Position numbers and translations under genes: made by a program. Below, in pieces: positions 9,363-18,718 of a stretch of 32,470 nt of DNA. Where the stretch lies: contig JAUHZM010000003.1 in the NCBI GenBank assembly GCA_030426005.1, forward strand, positions 1 through 32,470. The letters run 5' to 3'. Positions within the stretch are counted from its first letter, which is position 1. Every line of letters begins with the position of its first letter. The notes below the pieces were generated by a model, which was given only the letters and a program-made list of their open reading frames with translations, was not told the origin of the DNA and did no database searches. The stretch is from Gammaproteobacteria bacterium. Lineage in GTDB: Bacteria; Pseudomonadota; Gammaproteobacteria; Arenicellales; Arenicellaceae.

Positions 9363-9971
9363 ATGAAACGAGTGAATTCAAAACTTACCGCCATTATTTC
9401 TTTCTGCATTTTTGCGCTTCTGGCCGTTGGCTGCCAGGCCGAAAATGCTTCATCAACATCGACGACAAAAAACACCATGGTTACTCTAAAAACTAGCGCC
9501 GGCGACATCACGCTTGAACTTAATGCTGAAAAAGCACCGATCACCGTTAAAAACTTCTTATCGTATGTCGAGTCGGGGCACTACAACGGCGTGGTCTTCC
9601 ACCGCGTAATCCCGAACTTCATGATTCAAGGCGGCGGCTTCGAACCCGGTATGAAACAAAGGCCAACCGGCACACCAATCCAAAACGAAGCCAACAATGG
9701 CCTGCTGAACGAAAAGTATTCCGTGGCGATGGCGCGCACCAGCGACCCGCATTCCGCCAGCGCACAGTTTTTCATTAACACCAAGGACAACGATTTCCTG
9801 AACTTCAGCAGCGAAACCACGCAAGGCTGGGGTTACGCGGTATTTGCAAAAGTGGTTGACGGTCACGACGTGGTCGACGCCATTGAGCAAGTGGCTACTG
9901 GCAATGTTGGCCCATTCGGTGATGTACCTCTGGAAGACGTGATCATCGAATCAGTGGTCATCAAAGATTAA
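9363..9971 (+). CDS. Cyclophilin-type peptidyl-prolyl cis-trans isomerase, exported lipoprotein
   Basis: Lipobox [67 protein letters not shown]. Confidence 0.92.
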   Translation: MKRVNSKLTAIISFCIFALLAVGCQAENASSTSTTKNTMVTLKTSAGDITLELNAEKAPITVKNFLSYVESGHYNGVVFHRVIPNFMIQGGGFEPGMKQRPTGTPIQNEANNGLLNEKYSVAMARTSDPHSASAQFFINTKDNDFLNFSSETTQGWGYAVFAKVVDGHDVVDAIEQVATGNVGPFGDVPLEDVIIESVVIKD

Positions 9972-9992
9972 GGTTTACGGCAATACAGTATG

Positions 9993-10118
9993 GGCGGCAA
10001 GCTGTGCCGCCTGTACCCGACAGGGTCATGGAATCTAGGCATAGACTGGGCATTAAAATGTGTCTACTCGGGAAAAAAGTAACTCCCCGTCCGTGGGGAA
10101 CATTCTAAAGGCAGAATG
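9993..10118. other. Run of three short perfect hairpins in the ppi-epimerase spacer (terminator or structured RNA)
   Basis: GGCGGCA-agctg-TGCCGCC (9993-10011), TCCCC-gtccgt-GGGGA (10084-10099), CATTCT-aaaggc-AGAATG (10101-10118). No T-tract follows the first. Confidence 0.4.
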
Positions 10119-10267
10119 GCATCCTTCTCGTTCGACTCATTCCTCGTGCTTGACTCAGTAGCAGAGGAAGACTCACTATACTGCGCGACAAATACCACGA
10201 CTATCCCCCAAATGGGTGATATTGCGGTGCGTGTCCACACTTACACGTACAGACTGACAATTAATTT

Positions 10268-11260
10268 ATGAGCCAACAATCCAAACGAGTGCTGGTGACC
10301 GGTGCCACGGGCTTTACCGGTGGCGCACTGGCAAAAAAACTGATCGAGCGCGGAGACCAGGTCGTCGCTCTGGTTCGCAAATCAGCCAATACCAAAGCAC
10401 TCGAAGCCTTGGGCGTTGAGCTCGTGTATGGTGATATTACTGATGCCGATGCGGTGCAACGCGCGGCCGAAGGCACGCAGATTATCTACCACATCGCCGC
10501 AGTGTATCGCACGGCTGGTCACCCGGACTCGTACTACGAAGCCGTCAATATACAAGGCGTTCAGCATGTTATCGATGCCGCGCTAAAGCACAAGGTCGGC
10601 CGCACCGTACATTGCTCTACCATCGGCGTGCATGGCGATATTGAAGAAATCCCGTCCAATGAAGAATCCCCGTTCAACCCAGGTGATATCTATCAACGCA
10701 CCAAACTGGCAGGGGAGCAATTGTTCGCCGAGGCAATGGCTAATGGCCTGCCCGGTTCGATCTTCCGGCCTGGTGCAATTTATGGGCCGGGCGACCTGCG
10801 TTTACTTAAGATGTTCAAACAAGTAAAACGCGGCTTCTTTCCACTCTTTGGCGGTGGTAAGAACCTCTACCACTTATCCTATATTGACGATTTGACCGAT
10901 GGCATCATTCTGTGTGGTGAGCATCCAAACGCGGTTGGTGAGCGGTTCATCTTATGCTCCAATGAGTACGACACTCTGAAAGCATTGACCGCCACCATCG
11001 CGCGACAATTGAGTGTAAAAGAGCCCAATCTTAGCTTGCCCGTCGCCCCATTGATGCTGGCCGCAAAGGTTTGCGAGGCCTTATGCAAACCACTTGGCAT
11101 TGATCCCCCTTTGCACACCAGACGCGTCGAGTTTTTCGTCAAGTCGCGCGCTTTTGACAACAGTAAAGCACGCAAACTTCTTGGCTATGAACCCAAAATT
11201 GGGACCGAAGAAGGCGTTAAGCGAACCATTGCCTGGTATGAGGACTATGACCTGCTTTAA
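10268..11260 (+). CDS. NAD-dependent epimerase/dehydratase (extended SDR)
   Basis: RVLVTGATGFTGGALAKKLIERGDQVVALVR (GxxGxxG); YQRTKLAGEQL (YxxxK); FRPGAIYGPGD. Confidence 0.88.
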   Translation: MSQQSKRVLVTGATGFTGGALAKKLIERGDQVVALVRKSANTKALEALGVELVYGDITDADAVQRAAEGTQIIYHIAAVYRTAGHPDSYYEAVNIQGVQHVIDAALKHKVGRTVHCSTIGVHGDIEEIPSNEESPFNPGDIYQRTKLAGEQLFAEAMANGLPGSIFRPGAIYGPGDLRLLKMFKQVKRGFFPLFGGGKNLYHLSYIDDLTDGIILCGEHPNAVGERFILCSNEYDTLKALTATIARQLSVKEPNLSLPVAPLMLAAKVCEALCKPLGIDPPLHTRRVEFFVKSRAFDNSKARKLLGYEPKIGTEEGVKRTIAWYEDYDLL

Positions 11261-12932
11261 TCGCGACACCAACAAACTAAGCCGGACAAACTACGACGTC
11301 GTCATCATCGGCGGCGGCATTTCCGGTGCCTGGTTGAGCTTGCATTGTGCGCAACAAGGCTTGCGCACGGCGCTGATTGAAAAGCAGGACTACGCTTCGC
11401 AAACCTCCTCCGCATCCTCAAAGTTGTTGCATGGCGGCATCCGCTACTTGCAGCAAATGCAGTTTGGTAAAGTACGGGAATCGGCCATGGAGCGCGCGGA
11501 ATACCTGTACGCCGCAGCGCACCTCACTACCGCCGTGCCGTTTGTGGTGCCAACCTATCGGGATTTTCAGCGCAGTAAGTTTTTTCTTAACTGCGGAATG
11601 TTGGCGTATCGCGTGCTGACATTGGGGGAAAATCAAATCATCAGCGACGCAGAACATTTTTTGCCGCCAATTAAATCGATCTCCGCCAACGAGCTGAACA
11701 AAATTTACGACCTTCGTAACGAAAACCACACTGGTGCGGTCGTATTCTACGAACAGCACATGCTGGATAGCGAACGCATGGTGCTCGCGATTCTGCAATC
11801 AGCGCAACAGTATGGCGCCGACACATTTAATTACGTGTCTGCGGAATCCTACGCAATCAATGACGCGGTGGTAGAAGGCGTACACGCACGTGACATGCTG
11901 TCTGGTGATGCCTTAGAAATTAAATCCAAGCTGGTCATTAATGCTGCAGGCCCGTGGATCGATGGACTCAATGCCAGCCTGCCAAATGCCGACTCAGCGC
12001 CAAAAATAAACGGCTTTGCAGTGGGGTCACATTTGGTCACACGCCAGTTATGTGATCACGCTATTGCCCTAACCACTAAGTTTCAAAGCGATGCCAAGAT
12101 TGATCGCGGCGGCCGCCATGTGTTCGTTATTCCATGGCGTGGCTACTCGTTAATTGGTACCAGCTATGATGAGACCCAACAGGCAGAACCAGACTTAACT
12201 CTGCAAGCAGACCATGTTGACCAACTGCTCGGTGCAGTCAACGATGCTTTACCCAGCGCCAATCTAAGTCGCGAAGATATTGTGTCCGGCTACTCGGGTT
12301 TGTACCCACTACGCACCGACAACATCAAGAAAAGCGTGTATCAAGGCTCTGGCGAATTCCAAATTATTGACCATGCGCAAAGCAATCAGATTCAAGGGCT
12401 AATCACTGCCTTAGGCGCAAAGTACACCACTGGACGTAAGCTCTCAGCATTGACTATGAAACTGGTCAAACAAAAACTTGCAAATGACAAATCGGTGCCG
12501 CGCACCAAATTGCACTGCAGTCAGTACACCAGCCTGTCGACCTTTATTGATGCCAAAGTCAAACAATACGAACCCGCGCTAGACGCCGCCACTGTACGCC
12601 ACCTGGTGACACAATACGGCAGCGATATCGACGCCGTTATGACTCGCATTCAATCTGATTCCGCGCTGTTAGAACCAATCACTGAGGGCCAACCCGACAT
12701 TTTGGGGCAGGTCGTTTGGGCGGTCGAACGGGAACAGACTGTAACCTTGTACGACATGCTATTCCACCGCTGCTCTCTGGGGCTACTCGGTATCCAGAAA
12801 CCAGCAGTAGAGATCGTTGCCAATCTAATGCGAACCCTGCTTGACTGGGACCAGCCCGAAACAGAGCAACAACTTAATCGTGTGATGCAGCGCTTATCCG
12901 CAACACAAAACGCGATTCAAAGCGGGAACTGA
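11238..12932 (+). CDS. Glycerol-3-phosphate dehydrogenase/oxidase-like FAD oxidoreductase (GlpD family)
   Basis: YDVVIIGGGISGAWLSLHCAQQGLRTALIEKQDYASQTSSASSKLLHGGIRYLQ; LVINAAGPWID; GLP-oxidase-like C-terminal domain. Start at ATG 11238 or 11247; overlaps the end of the epimerase gene. Confidence 0.85.
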   Translation: MRTMTCFNRDTNKLSRTNYDVVIIGGGISGAWLSLHCAQQGLRTALIEKQDYASQTSSASSKLLHGGIRYLQQMQFGKVRESAMERAEYLYAAAHLTTAVPFVVPTYRDFQRSKFFLNCGMLAYRVLTLGENQIISDAEHFLPPIKSISANELNKIYDLRNENHTGAVVFYEQHMLDSERMVLAILQSAQQYGADTFNYVSAESYAINDAVVEGVHARDMLSGDALEIKSKLVINAAGPWIDGLNASLPNADSAPKINGFAVGSHLVTRQLCDHAIALTTKFQSDAKIDRGGRHVFVIPWRGYSLIGTSYDETQQAEPDLTLQADHVDQLLGAVNDALPSANLSREDIVSGYSGLYPLRTDNIKKSVYQGSGEFQIIDHAQSNQIQGLITALGAKYTTGRKLSALTMKLVKQKLANDKSVPRTKLHCSQYTSLSTFIDAKVKQYEPALDAATVRHLVTQYGSDIDAVMTRIQSDSALLEPITEGQPDILGQVVWAVEREQTVTLYDMLFHRCSLGLLGIQKPAVEIVANLMRTLLDWDQPETEQQLNRVMQRLSATQNAIQSGN

Positions 12933-12933
12933 T

Positions 12934-14130
12934 ATGTCTAGGCGTCGCCACATACTGCACATCGCGCCAACCCCTTTTTTCGCGGATCGTGGTTGCCACA
13001 TCCGCATCGAGGGAATTGTGCGTTGCCTCGACAAACTCGGATTTGGCAGCACCGTGTGTACTTACCATCACGGGCGAGACGTGCCCACCGTGGTAACTCG
13101 GCGCATCAAACCGATCAAGAACTACACTCAGACCGAAGCCGGTCCAAGCAAATACAAGCTCTGGGCGGATTGGAAACTGCTGTGGCTTGGCGTCAAACAC
13201 TACCGCGCTTTGCGACCGCAAGCGATTCATGCACATCTGCACGAGGGGTTAATGATCGGCTTTGCTATTAAGCTGTTGTTTTTTTGGCATCGTACGCCGC
13301 TGATTGCCGATATGCAGGGCAGTTTGTATGGCGAGTTAGAAAGTCATGGTGCGTTCGACAAGCGCCCTCTTCTGCGGGGCCCAGTCAAACTAATCGAACG
13401 AATCTTGATGTGGTGCGCCGACCACATTGTTTGTTCCTCGGCACACTCATATCAAAAAATTCGTCAAGAGTTTAAGGTCCGAGAAAGCAAAATCACACTC
13501 GTGCAAGATGGGGCAGATGCACCAACTGAACTCAACGCCGAACGACACACTGAACTAATGGCCAGCTGGAGCCTGCCGGAGAATAAAACACTGGCGGTGT
13601 ATTCAGGCGCACTGCTTGAAGCGAAAGGTCTCGATAATCTGCGCACCCTGATTTTAGAGACCCGAGACATCGCTGATTTGCATTTTTTGATCATTGGTTA
13701 CCCAAAAGAAAACTTGCAGCAGTATTTAGAACAACACAATCTCTCAGATCGGTGCACACTGACCGGCCAAGTGCCATTCGAAACGTTGCCGGAGCTTTTG
13801 CAACTAGCTGATATCGCCATCGACCCCAAATCAGCCGATGCTGGTGAAGGCAGTGGAAAAATGTTGAACTACCTTGCAAATCGCTTACCCGTTCTGGCGT
13901 TTAATACGCAAAACAATCGCGATTTTTTACCACCGAGTAACCCGCTAGCGGATTCGATAACAAGCTTGATCGAACAGCTCAAACTACATTGCGCCAATTC
14001 GGCAGAATTGACCTCGATTGGTGAGGCAAACTATCAGTATTTTATCGACCATTACTCCTGGAACGTGACGGAATCCCAGTTAGGCACGGCCTACCGGCGC
14101 TACTTCTCCGAGATCACCTCGACAGCTTGA
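12934..14130 (+). CDS. Glycosyltransferase family 4
   Basis: HILHIAPTPFFADRGCHIRIEGIVRCLDKLG; VYSGALLEAKGLDNL; LTGQVPFETLPELLQLADIAIDPK...GSGKMLNYLANRLPVLAF. Confidence 0.87.
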   Translation: MSRRRHILHIAPTPFFADRGCHIRIEGIVRCLDKLGFGSTVCTYHHGRDVPTVVTRRIKPIKNYTQTEAGPSKYKLWADWKLLWLGVKHYRALRPQAIHAHLHEGLMIGFAIKLLFFWHRTPLIADMQGSLYGELESHGAFDKRPLLRGPVKLIERILMWCADHIVCSSAHSYQKIRQEFKVRESKITLVQDGADAPTELNAERHTELMASWSLPENKTLAVYSGALLEAKGLDNLRTLILETRDIADLHFLIIGYPKENLQQYLEQHNLSDRCTLTGQVPFETLPELLQLADIAIDPKSADAGEGSGKMLNYLANRLPVLAFNTQNNRDFLPPSNPLADSITSLIEQLKLHCANSAELTSIGEANYQYFIDHYSWNVTESQLGTAYRRYFSEITSTA

Positions 14131-14897
14131 CCGACACGTAAGCTGCCTGTACCACGATGAACGGCGTTCTGCCCGAAGTAGGTTTCGCGACCGCGCCGAC
14201 GATGTGTCATCAGCGCTTGATTAACCACCAGTTGTTTTTCACCAGTATCAGGATCAATGGATGGAATAATGCAACGCGAGCAGGGTTTGACCAGATCAAA
14301 CTCTAGTTCACCAATTCGCAGCCGCTGCCATTGGTCTTCAGCGTAAGGTGTCGAACCCGAAATCACAATATTCGGACGAAATCGCCGCATATCGACGGCT
14401 GACGACATATATTGATCCAGATCGTCCAACGACGCTTGAGTGGCGATTAAACTTGGGAAACCATCAGCAAAACCAACAGTCTCATCGTTACCGGCATAGT
14501 GCCGATCTACCAATCGCTCACTCTGCGGTGTTAATACCACAAGGCGGCTTGAAACACCGAGAAACGTTGTTAGCCAATCGGCTACCGCATCCCCGCAATC
14601 TCCGGCGTTCAAAGTATCCGCCCAAACCGTGACTTCGCGCAATTCCGAAGGCTGCCCCACTTCTATTCGGGGCATCGACGGCGCCGCTAAAGCCAACACG
14701 CCCGCTTGCAACTCAGGGACAATCAAACACATCTTTTGGGTATGCCGCTGACTACGGAACTTGCCGTTATGGTCAACGACCATCCAGTGCCGATCAAATA
14801 TCGGGCCACGCTCGTCGTAAGGCAGCTCCTCTACTGCCAATGCGGCCGCGGACTTTAGTGGATGCAAATACAACGCGCTGATATGCAAACTTTCCAT
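14100..14897 (-). CDS. MOSC domain protein (YcbX-like, MOSC_N + MOSC)
   Basis: ISALYLHPLKSAAALAVEELPYDERGPIFDRHWMVVDHNGKFRSQR; FRPNIVISGSTPYAEDQW; KPCSRCIIPSIDPDTGE. ATG at 14897. Confidence 0.88.
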   Translation of the reverse strand: MESLHISALYLHPLKSAAALAVEELPYDERGPIFDRHWMVVDHNGKFRSQRHTQKMCLIVPELQAGVLALAAPSMPRIEVGQPSELREVTVWADTLNAGDCGDAVADWLTTFLGVSSRLVVLTPQSERLVDRHYAGNDETVGFADGFPSLIATQASLDDLDQYMSSAVDMRRFRPNIVISGSTPYAEDQWQRLRIGELEFDLVKPCSRCIIPSIDPDTGEKQLVVNQALMTHRRRGRETYFGQNAVHRGTGSLRVGQAVEVISEK

Positions 14898-14899
14898 GC

Positions 14900-17008
14900 T
14901 TATTCCTCGATGTATACCGACGGCCAATTGTCGTTGCCACTGTGAAAGGTAAGCCTTGTTGCGGTGCTGGGATCACTACCACGCCGCCACAAAAAGATTT
15001 CATAATCCGCCACATCGTGTTCGTGCGCATGTTTTCCACGACTCGCACCAAACACCACGTAACGACCGTCACTGGACTCAATCGGCCAATATTCATGACT
15101 GAATTCGCCAGCCAGATCAATCAAGGTGGTCGGCTCCAGCGTGTCGGTCGACACACTGACAATTCGCAAACCATCGTCGCGGCCACCTTTCGTCACCTGA
15201 TAGAGACCGCCACCATCTTGCCACCATCGCAGCTCGCAGCCTTCCAGCACCGGCTGAATCGCACTATGGCTGGTGAGTGCTGTGCCCCAATGGCCGTGCG
15301 GTGAGCCGATTTCGTTCTGTCGACCGGTAAAACTAACTTCGCCCGACTGTGGATCAACATGCGGATTCTGCAGTTTAGCGCTCGCAGGCAAGCGATTATC
15401 GCGACCGGGCACCAACACCAGGTCGGTCTTCCCAGTGGCGACGTTGTGACGGACAACTTTTTGCCCGTCGAGTAAGTAACTCACTTCATTTGTATTGATC
15501 CAATTCGGTGCGGTTGCACCCTTGGCTAATACTTGCTCTTCACCCGTTTCGAAGTCTAGCAACACCACATCCCATGCCAGTGTATTACGCTGAGACACCC
15601 AAGCTTGATGGGCACGAGCAAACACCATACGCGCACCGTCTGGCGACACTCTCGGGTAGGTTTCTGTGTGCGGATGTTCTGTGACCTTAACTAAGGAAAA
15701 ATCCGCTAAATTTAAGCGAAAAATGTCATGATTGCCGTCACGATTGGAACTGAACAGCACAAAACCACGCAGCCCCTGCAAGGAATTCAGCGCCTGCTGT
15801 CGCTCACTCGTCGCTGTTTGGCTCTCTTGACCGGCATCGGGTGGCGCTAACGCGCCCAGCTTACTGGCAGCCCACAATTGATACGCCAGAAAGCCAGAAC
15901 TGGTCAACAGCACAAACCCAGCCAATACCAGCTTCAATCCAGCAAGCCAGCCATCCTGTTCAGAGCCCGGGTTCCGTGCGGAGCCACGTCCGCGAACCAC
16001 CCAAACAAAGATCGCTAAAAATAAGCCGCCTAATAAATAGTCCATAACTTGACTCCAGATGTGCACGCACAACATGGTAACAAACGCGGTAGCTTGATCG
16101 GCAACGCCTAACAACTGGAATACCAGGGTCGACCCGGCTTCGTAGGCACCAAAGCTCATAAAGGTTGGAATCGGCATACTGGCACCGATCTCACCGCCAA
16201 TCAGCGCACCAACAATCTGCTCTGCGGGTAGATCCGCAAGTGCTGTGAAACTCGGTTTAGCAACCGCGATAAACAATAAGTACATCCCCGCATACTTGAG
16301 TAACCGAATCAGCAAAGACAAGCCCAACACGGATCCCGATCGACCAGCTCGTCGGACAGTTTGTAAGCTATCAGTTAAATCATCCACCAAGCGCAAGCCC
16401 TTAGCCAGCAACGACTCAGAATTGCGCGGCTGCAGACGTTGCAGGTATTTGTTCACCCAAGGCGCGATAACAAATAACCCCAAAATCGCGATCACCGACA
16501 ATACCGCCGCAGAGATTAACGCACCCAGTGCCCAGCCTTGGACTTCACCGAACGCAAGCTGTTTCAGCAAGATCAACAAAATCACCACCAGCACCGCTAT
16601 AAAATCAAACGCGATAGTGATCGACAGCGAACTAACACAATGCTGAATTTTCACGCCATAGCCGCGATTCAATAAGCCTACATAACCTAGCTCGCCCAGA
16701 CGACTCGGGAACATATCCACGATCATATTGCGGATGCCTGTAACCAGAGCCATTTGCCGCAGATTCGGCACCGATGTTTCGCCACTCATCTCCAACAGTA
16801 GCTGATAGCGGCGTGCACGCACCACCAAAGCAATCAATCCAAGCCCCAAATAACTTAGCGCCAATGTCAGATTAGTATTCTGTAACGCGGCCAACACGCT
16901 CGGGCGCTGATCTTCCGGCAAACCCGAGGTAAGCAACTGCAATAGGAGAGCGAGGATGCCCATCGACACCGCGATCGACAAGCCAATACGCCATAGATGT
17001 TTGATCAT
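14900..17008 (-). CDS. Flippase-like (lysylphosphatidylglycerol synthase TM-type) membrane domain fused to a TolB/PD40-like beta-propeller
   Basis: N-terminal half has multiple TM segments and MALVTGIRNMIVDMFPSRLGELGYVGLLNRGYG; C-terminal half has propeller repeats FSSNRDGNHDIFRLNL, TETYPRVSPDGARMVFAR, EYWPIESSDGRYVVFGASRG. ATG at 17008 preferred over TTG at 17017. Confidence 0.75.
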   Translation of the reverse strand: MIKHLWRIGLSIAVSMGILALLLQLLTSGLPEDQRPSVLAALQNTNLTLALSYLGLGLIALVVRARRYQLLLEMSGETSVPNLRQMALVTGIRNMIVDMFPSRLGELGYVGLLNRGYGVKIQHCVSSLSITIAFDFIAVLVVILLILLKQLAFGEVQGWALGALISAAVLSVIAILGLFVIAPWVNKYLQRLQPRNSESLLAKGLRLVDDLTDSLQTVRRAGRSGSVLGLSLLIRLLKYAGMYLLFIAVAKPSFTALADLPAEQIVGALIGGEIGASMPIPTFMSFGAYEAGSTLVFQLLGVADQATAFVTMLCVHIWSQVMDYLLGGLFLAIFVWVVRGRGSARNPGSEQDGWLAGLKLVLAGFVLLTSSGFLAYQLWAASKLGALAPPDAGQESQTATSERQQALNSLQGLRGFVLFSSNRDGNHDIFRLNLADFSLVKVTEHPHTETYPRVSPDGARMVFARAHQAWVSQRNTLAWDVVLLDFETGEEQVLAKGATAPNWINTNEVSYLLDGQKVVRHNVATGKTDLVLVPGRDNRLPASAKLQNPHVDPQSGEVSFTGRQNEIGSPHGHWGTALTSHSAIQPVLEGCELRWWQDGGGLYQVTKGGRDDGLRIVSVSTDTLEPTTLIDLAGEFSHEYWPIESSDGRYVVFGASRGKHAHEHDVADYEIFLWRRGSDPSTATRLTFHSGNDNWPSVYIEE

Positions 17009-17316
17009 AAGAATCAAGACAAGGTTTTAATTATCACCACAGTGTAGCGCAGAGGGACTGCACTCAGTGCATACAAAGGCGTAATAATAAAAGCGCTGAT
17101 TATCTGAACCGCTCAAATTAGCTTTCATAAACACACGGCGCAACCACGTTGGGCTTTCATTAAATATCCACGATCCCTGACTTAGACTTTGTTTCTCGGT
17201 TCCTAGCCGCTTTGATAGGAGTGACACACTCAACTCGTGGAGTTTTTGACTTCGCGTCAACGGCGGTTTCTCAATGCAGGCGCCACGGACACAACATCCC
17301 CCAAAATCTATCCAAT

Positions 17317-18663
17317 ATGAGTGACAATAAAATCCAGACGTCCGACTTTTTACAATCGGTAAAATCCAGAAATCCGCACCAGCCCGAATTTCACCAAGCA
17401 ATCGAAGAGGTCATCTACGACCTTGCCCCCTTGGTGAATGACACAGCACGGTACCGAAAAGCAAACTTGCTGGAACGACTAACCGAACCAGACCGGATTG
17501 TGTCATTTCGAATCACTTGGGTTGATGATTCAGGACGAGTGCGCGTCAATCGAGGCTACCGAGTTCAATTTAATAGTGCAATCGGACCCTATAAAGGCGG
17601 CATTCGTTTTCATCCGACCGTGAATGAGTCTATCCTTAAATTTCTCGCCTTTGAGCAGACGTTCAAAAATGCGCTAACCGGACTGCCCATGGGCGGCGGC
17701 AAGGGCGGCGCTGATTTTGACCCGCGGGGCTGCTCTGACACCGAGATAATGCGATTCTGTCAGGCGTTTATGCTTGAGCTCTACCGCCACATCCAACCCG
17801 ATATCGACGTTCCGGCCGGCGATATCAATGTTGGATCGCGCGAAATCGGCTATCTGTTCGGCATGTATAAAAAGATTACGAACCAGTTTGAGGGCGTACT
17901 CACCGGCAAAGGGCTTTCCTACGGCGGTAGCAAATTGCGGGTCGAGGCCACCGGCTATGGGCTAGTCACCTTTGTGCAACGCATACTCGATCATCATAGC
18001 CAGGAATTAGATGGTAAGACTATCGCCATATCGGGGGCTGGCAATGTGGCAACGCACGCAGCGGAAAAAGCGCTCACACTGGGAGCAAAGGTACTAACGT
18101 TGTCCGACAGCAGTGGGACGATCTTCGACGAAGATGGCATAGATCAAGAAAAACTCGATTGGATCAAGGCGCATAAGGCCAAAGCAGATACGAGTTTATC
18201 CGCTTATGTCGATGAGTTCGGTGGTAAATGGCAACCCGACGAGAACCCGTGGCAAGTACCCTGTGACATCGCATTACCGTGCGCAACTCAGAATGAATTA
18301 GACGACAAAGACGCCAAATACCTAGTGAAGAACGGCTGCCAGCTAATTGCGGAAGGTGCCAATATGCCGGTCACGATGGCAGGTAAAAAAGTCATTGACG
18401 AAGCCGGCATCCTGTTTGCGCCAGCGAAGGCCGCAAACGCCGGCGGCGTTGCCATGTCAGGATTAGAAATCACGCAAAATAGGACACGGCGCGCTTGGAC
18501 TCGCGACTCACTCGACAAGGAACTCGAAGCGATCATGCACAGGATTCACGACGATTGCCTTGAGCACGGTCGCGATAAAGACCGCGTTAACTACGCCAAA
18601 GGCGCTAACATCGCTGGTTTTATTAAAGTCGCCGATGCCATGCTGGCTCAAGGCATTATCTAG
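17317..18663 (+). CDS. gdhA: NADP-type glutamate dehydrogenase
   Basis: FRITWVDDSGRVRVNRGYRVQFNSAIGPYKGGIRFHPTVNESILKFLAFEQTFKNALTGLPMGGGKGGADFDPRG; IAISGAGNVATHAAEKA. ATG at 17317. Confidence 0.95.
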   Translation: MSDNKIQTSDFLQSVKSRNPHQPEFHQAIEEVIYDLAPLVNDTARYRKANLLERLTEPDRIVSFRITWVDDSGRVRVNRGYRVQFNSAIGPYKGGIRFHPTVNESILKFLAFEQTFKNALTGLPMGGGKGGADFDPRGCSDTEIMRFCQAFMLELYRHIQPDIDVPAGDINVGSREIGYLFGMYKKITNQFEGVLTGKGLSYGGSKLRVEATGYGLVTFVQRILDHHSQELDGKTIAISGAGNVATHAAEKALTLGAKVLTLSDSSGTIFDEDGIDQEKLDWIKAHKAKADTSLSAYVDEFGGKWQPDENPWQVPCDIALPCATQNELDDKDAKYLVKNGCQLIAEGANMPVTMAGKKVIDEAGILFAPAKAANAGGVAMSGLEITQNRTRRAWTRDSLDKELEAIMHRIHDDCLEHGRDKDRVNYAKGANIAGFIKVADAMLAQGII

Positions 18664-18718
18664 ATCGCTTCTTTCATGAGCATTACAACTCGCAAATCAA
18701 TCATGACCGGCACACTCA

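Noticed and set aside
11094-11237. N-terminal extension of the GlpD-like ORF
   Set aside because: It lies inside the epimerase coding region; the FAD-binding motif starts just after the ATGs at 11238/11247.
17212-17316. N-terminal extension of gdhA
   Set aside because: The extra 35 residues are not GdhA-like; MSDNKIQTSDFL at 17317 is the natural start.
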